Below, in pieces: positions 5,054 through 6,303 of a stretch of 6,303 bases of DNA. Numbering within the stretch: the stretch's first letter is position 1; the number at the start of each line of letters is the position of its first letter. Below the pieces are notes generated by a model. That model was not told the DNA's origin. It saw only the letters and a list, made by a program, of their open reading frames with translations, and searched no databases. The translations under genes were made by a program, and so were the position numbers. The stretch covers positions 1-6,303 of the forward strand of contig JAUQXD010000889.1 of assembly GCA_030834835.1 (NCBI GenBank). Reading direction: 5' to 3'. This stretch comes from Thermoflexales bacterium (GTDB taxonomy: Bacteria; Chloroflexota; Anaerolineae; Fen-1058).

Positions 5054-5464
5054 TTAATTGGCAGCCGGCTTGAAAATCTTGATCAACGTGCGCGCCGTCC
5101 AGAAGACGGCCCAGGCCGCAAAGGCCAGGCTGACCGCTAACGCGCGATTCTCATCCACCACCGCGTGCACCTTTACGCCATCAGCGTCGATTTCGGCTAC
5201 GGCGATCGGTCGGGCGCGCACCAGGCCGCCGCCACCGCCGCCCACGCCTTCATCGCGGGTGCCCGCTTCGCCGTCGCTGCCGATGCCGCCGCCCATGCCA
5301 AACGCCTGTGACACGCTGGCGATAGGCACCACCACTGTCTCACCTGAAGCGATGGGTTGACCGTATACATTCTCAATCGCGATAGCGCGCTGCGCCTGTT
5401 CAAACGTCCCGAAAAAGCGGTTCACGCCCTGTTCCACTGCCGAGGTTGAAGCTGCTTCCGACAT
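5054..5464 (-). CDS. ytfJ: YtfJ/GerW-family protein with C-terminal membrane segment
   Basis: Family recognised from YGQPIASGETVVVPIASVSQAFGMGGG in pieces: GQPI (35-38), VVVPIASVS (44-52), a Gly-rich stretch (56-80) with six consecutive Gly, then LVRARPIAVAEI (81-92) and GVKV (96-99). In Bacillus GerW (YtfJ) is involved in spore germination, but the family is widespread in non-sporulating bacteria where the role is unknown; nothing else here suggests sporulation. Residues 108-126 form a likely membrane helix followed by a basic end (RTLIKIFK), so the globular part probably faces the cytoplasm. ATG at 5464 has AAGGAG 7 nt upstream, lying inside the end of the upstream gene; the gap to that gene is 4 nt. 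136 residues is ordinary for the family. Confidence 0.9.
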   Translation of the reverse strand: MSEAASTSAVEQGVNRFFGTFEQAQRAIAIENVYGQPIASGETVVVPIASVSQAFGMGGGIGSDGEAGTRDEGVGGGGGGLVRARPIAVAEIDADGVKVHAVVDENRALAVSLAFAAWAVFWTARTLIKIFKPAAN

Positions 5465-5468
5465 GCTG

Positions 5469-5801
5469 TCACTCCTTCATCCGGCGGGTCAAGCCCGCGC
5501 TGCGCATCAAACTCACTGCCGCATTCATCACAACGGGCAGCAGCACCGCCGCAATCAGCAGCAGTGCTTCCAGCCGGTGATTCACATCGCTGACCGGCAC
5601 GCGATACGTCCTATCGGCCGCGCGATCGAACAACGCCGTTGGCCGGGCCCAGCGAAATAATCCGCCCAACAGGGATGTGTGTCCGCCCTGGCGCAGCGTC
5701 GCGTCCGCACGCTGCCATGACCAGATCACGGCTTCCGGCACGATCTCGCGGTCGCCGACCTTGATCGGTTCACCGCGCACGACTTCGCGTTTAAGTCCCA
5801 T
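5469..5801 (-). CDS. Small C-terminally anchored membrane protein, possible YtfJ-like paralogue
   Basis: A 110-residue protein without a named family that I recognise. Residues 8-26 (VRGEPIKVGDREIVPEAVI) align without gaps to the YtfJ core of the next gene: G-[QE]-P-I-x-x-G-[ED]-x-x-[VI]-V-P-x-A-x-[VI]. The Gly-rich loop is absent. A hydrophobic helix (about 78-97) with a basic C-terminus (TRRMKE) matches the topology of its neighbour. I infer a diverged tandem duplicate or a partner of the YtfJ-like protein. I chose the ATG at 5801; an in-frame GTG at 5816 would add five residues. The ATG overlaps the end of the CCA-enzyme gene by 11 nt, and the TGA is 4 nt before the ytfJ ATG, so translational coupling on both sides is likely. 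Confidence 0.75.
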   Translation of the reverse strand: MGLKREVVRGEPIKVGDREIVPEAVIWSWQRADATLRQGGHTSLLGGLFRWARPTALFDRAADRTYRVPVSDVNHRLEALLLIAAVLLPVVMNAAVSLMRSAGLTRRMKE

Positions 5802-6303
5802 GTGTCTGTGCCCCACGCGCCAGCCAGCGCCGCGCGTAATCTTCTTCAGCTTGCTGCGTTGTTACGATGCCGTCCAGCCGCGCCGCCGTCAACTCGCGCA
5901 GCAAGCGTCCCAATGCCGGGCCAGCCGGCACGCCCAAACTTTGCAACTGCGTGCCATCCAACTCAGGCCGCACGTTCTGCCATTCATCGAGATAACGCTT
6001 GATGTTGTGGCGCGCCTGTTCATGCTCGATGATGTCCGCTGCTGTTTGCAATGCGCGATCATGATACGGTGCAAGCAAACGATAAACCGCGCTGGCGGCC
6101 TCAGCCACCCCGATCGAATCCGCGGCGGCTACCAGGCCCGCCACCTGTTCCAGATCGATCGCATCCTCGCGGCGCAGATTCAATCGCAGCGCGATTCGTC
6201 GCACGTCGGCCACAGGCAATTCTGCCAGCCAATACGCCCAGCCCAAAAACGCCTCAACCGGACGGGACAACCGCGCGCCCGATCGAACATCGACGCCCAA
6301 CGC
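5791..6303 (-). CDS. cca: CCA tRNA nucleotidyltransferase / poly(A) polymerase family, C-terminal part only
   Basis: The frame runs unbroken from the right window edge to TAA at 5793-5791; the start and the catalytic nucleotidyltransferase head are outside. These 171 codons match the all-helical tRNA-binding C-terminus of the bacterial class II CCA-adding enzyme family. The decisive piece is near the end: ELDGTQLQSLGVPAGP, then GRLLRELTAARLDGIV and EEDYARRWL, the typical 'L.G.DL..LG...GP.iG..L..l..a.ldG...t...e...A..' pattern. The protein would repair or build the 3'-CCA of tRNAs. Because the head domain is missing, a CC-adding, A-adding or poly(A) polymerase activity cannot be told apart. 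The stop overlaps the next gene's start, so it heads or belongs to the leftward operon. Confidence 0.82.
   Translation of the reverse strand, partial: ALGVDVRSGARLSRPVEAFLGWAYWLAELPVADVRRIALRLNLRREDAIDLEQVAGLVAAADSIGVAEAASAVYRLLAPYHDRALQTAADIIEHEQARHNIKRYLDEWQNVRPELDGTQLQSLGVPAGPALGRLLRELTAARLDGIVTTQQAEEDYARRWLARGAQTHGT

Overview
The window reads as a GC-rich (roughly 58-60% by eye) bacterial chromosome segment. Most genes are housekeeping: tRNA modification and maturation, a ribosomal protein and lipoprotein biogenesis. They are mixed with small membrane proteins I cannot name. The gene set fits a member of the Chloroflexota (for example Anaerolineae-like): a TrmI-type m1A methyltransferase, a CTC-type L25 with an acidic tail, an Lgt of the 'GGLGIxGA' type, a YtfJ/GerW-family protein, intergenic heptanucleotide arrays and probable leaderless transcripts. 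That assignment is inference from gene style and is not proven here. No plasmid, phage, transposase, CRISPR or rRNA/tRNA gene is visible.

Layout. Positions 1-1155 (minus) hold the first 385 codons of an M20-family metallopeptidase whose C-terminus lies outside the window. Positions 1156-1417 are a divergent intergenic region with two outward-facing promoters, 7/14-bp direct repeats beside each promoter, and a GC-rich inverted-repeat element in the middle. Positions 1418-2311 (plus) are trmI. A bidirectional terminator (2316-2351) separates it from a long leftward gene series. In transcription order that series is: the C-terminal part of a probable CCA-adding enzyme (6303-5791), a small C-terminally anchored membrane protein (5801-5469), a YtfJ/GerW-family protein (5464-5054), a four-helix LiaI/LiaF-like membrane protein (5037-4633), two heptanucleotide arrays (4634-4545), lgt (4526-3672), a terminator and strong promoter (3675-3592), a membrane-anchored protein built of seven 15-residue repeats (3566-3102), and rplY/ctc (3028-2375).

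How the genes fit together. The four genes from the CCA enzyme to the LiaF-like protein overlap or lie 4-16 nt apart and are probably one transcript. lgt follows about 106 bp later with a strong Shine-Dalgarno sequence. The repeat protein and L25 lie behind their own sigma70-type promoter, with a terminator-like hairpin inside the leader. The common themes are translation (trmI, cca, rplY) and the cell envelope (lgt, YtfJ-like pair, LiaF-like, repeat protein).

Most worth a second look: the exact 15-residue solenoid-like protein; the two divergent promoters whose -10 boxes sit 6-8 nt from the ATG and abut heptad repeats; the promoter-before-terminator leader at 3592-3675; the apparent tandem YtfJ-like paralogue pair; and a strong excess of the hexamer CGATCG (20 sites), which appears to dictate codon choice inside genes.
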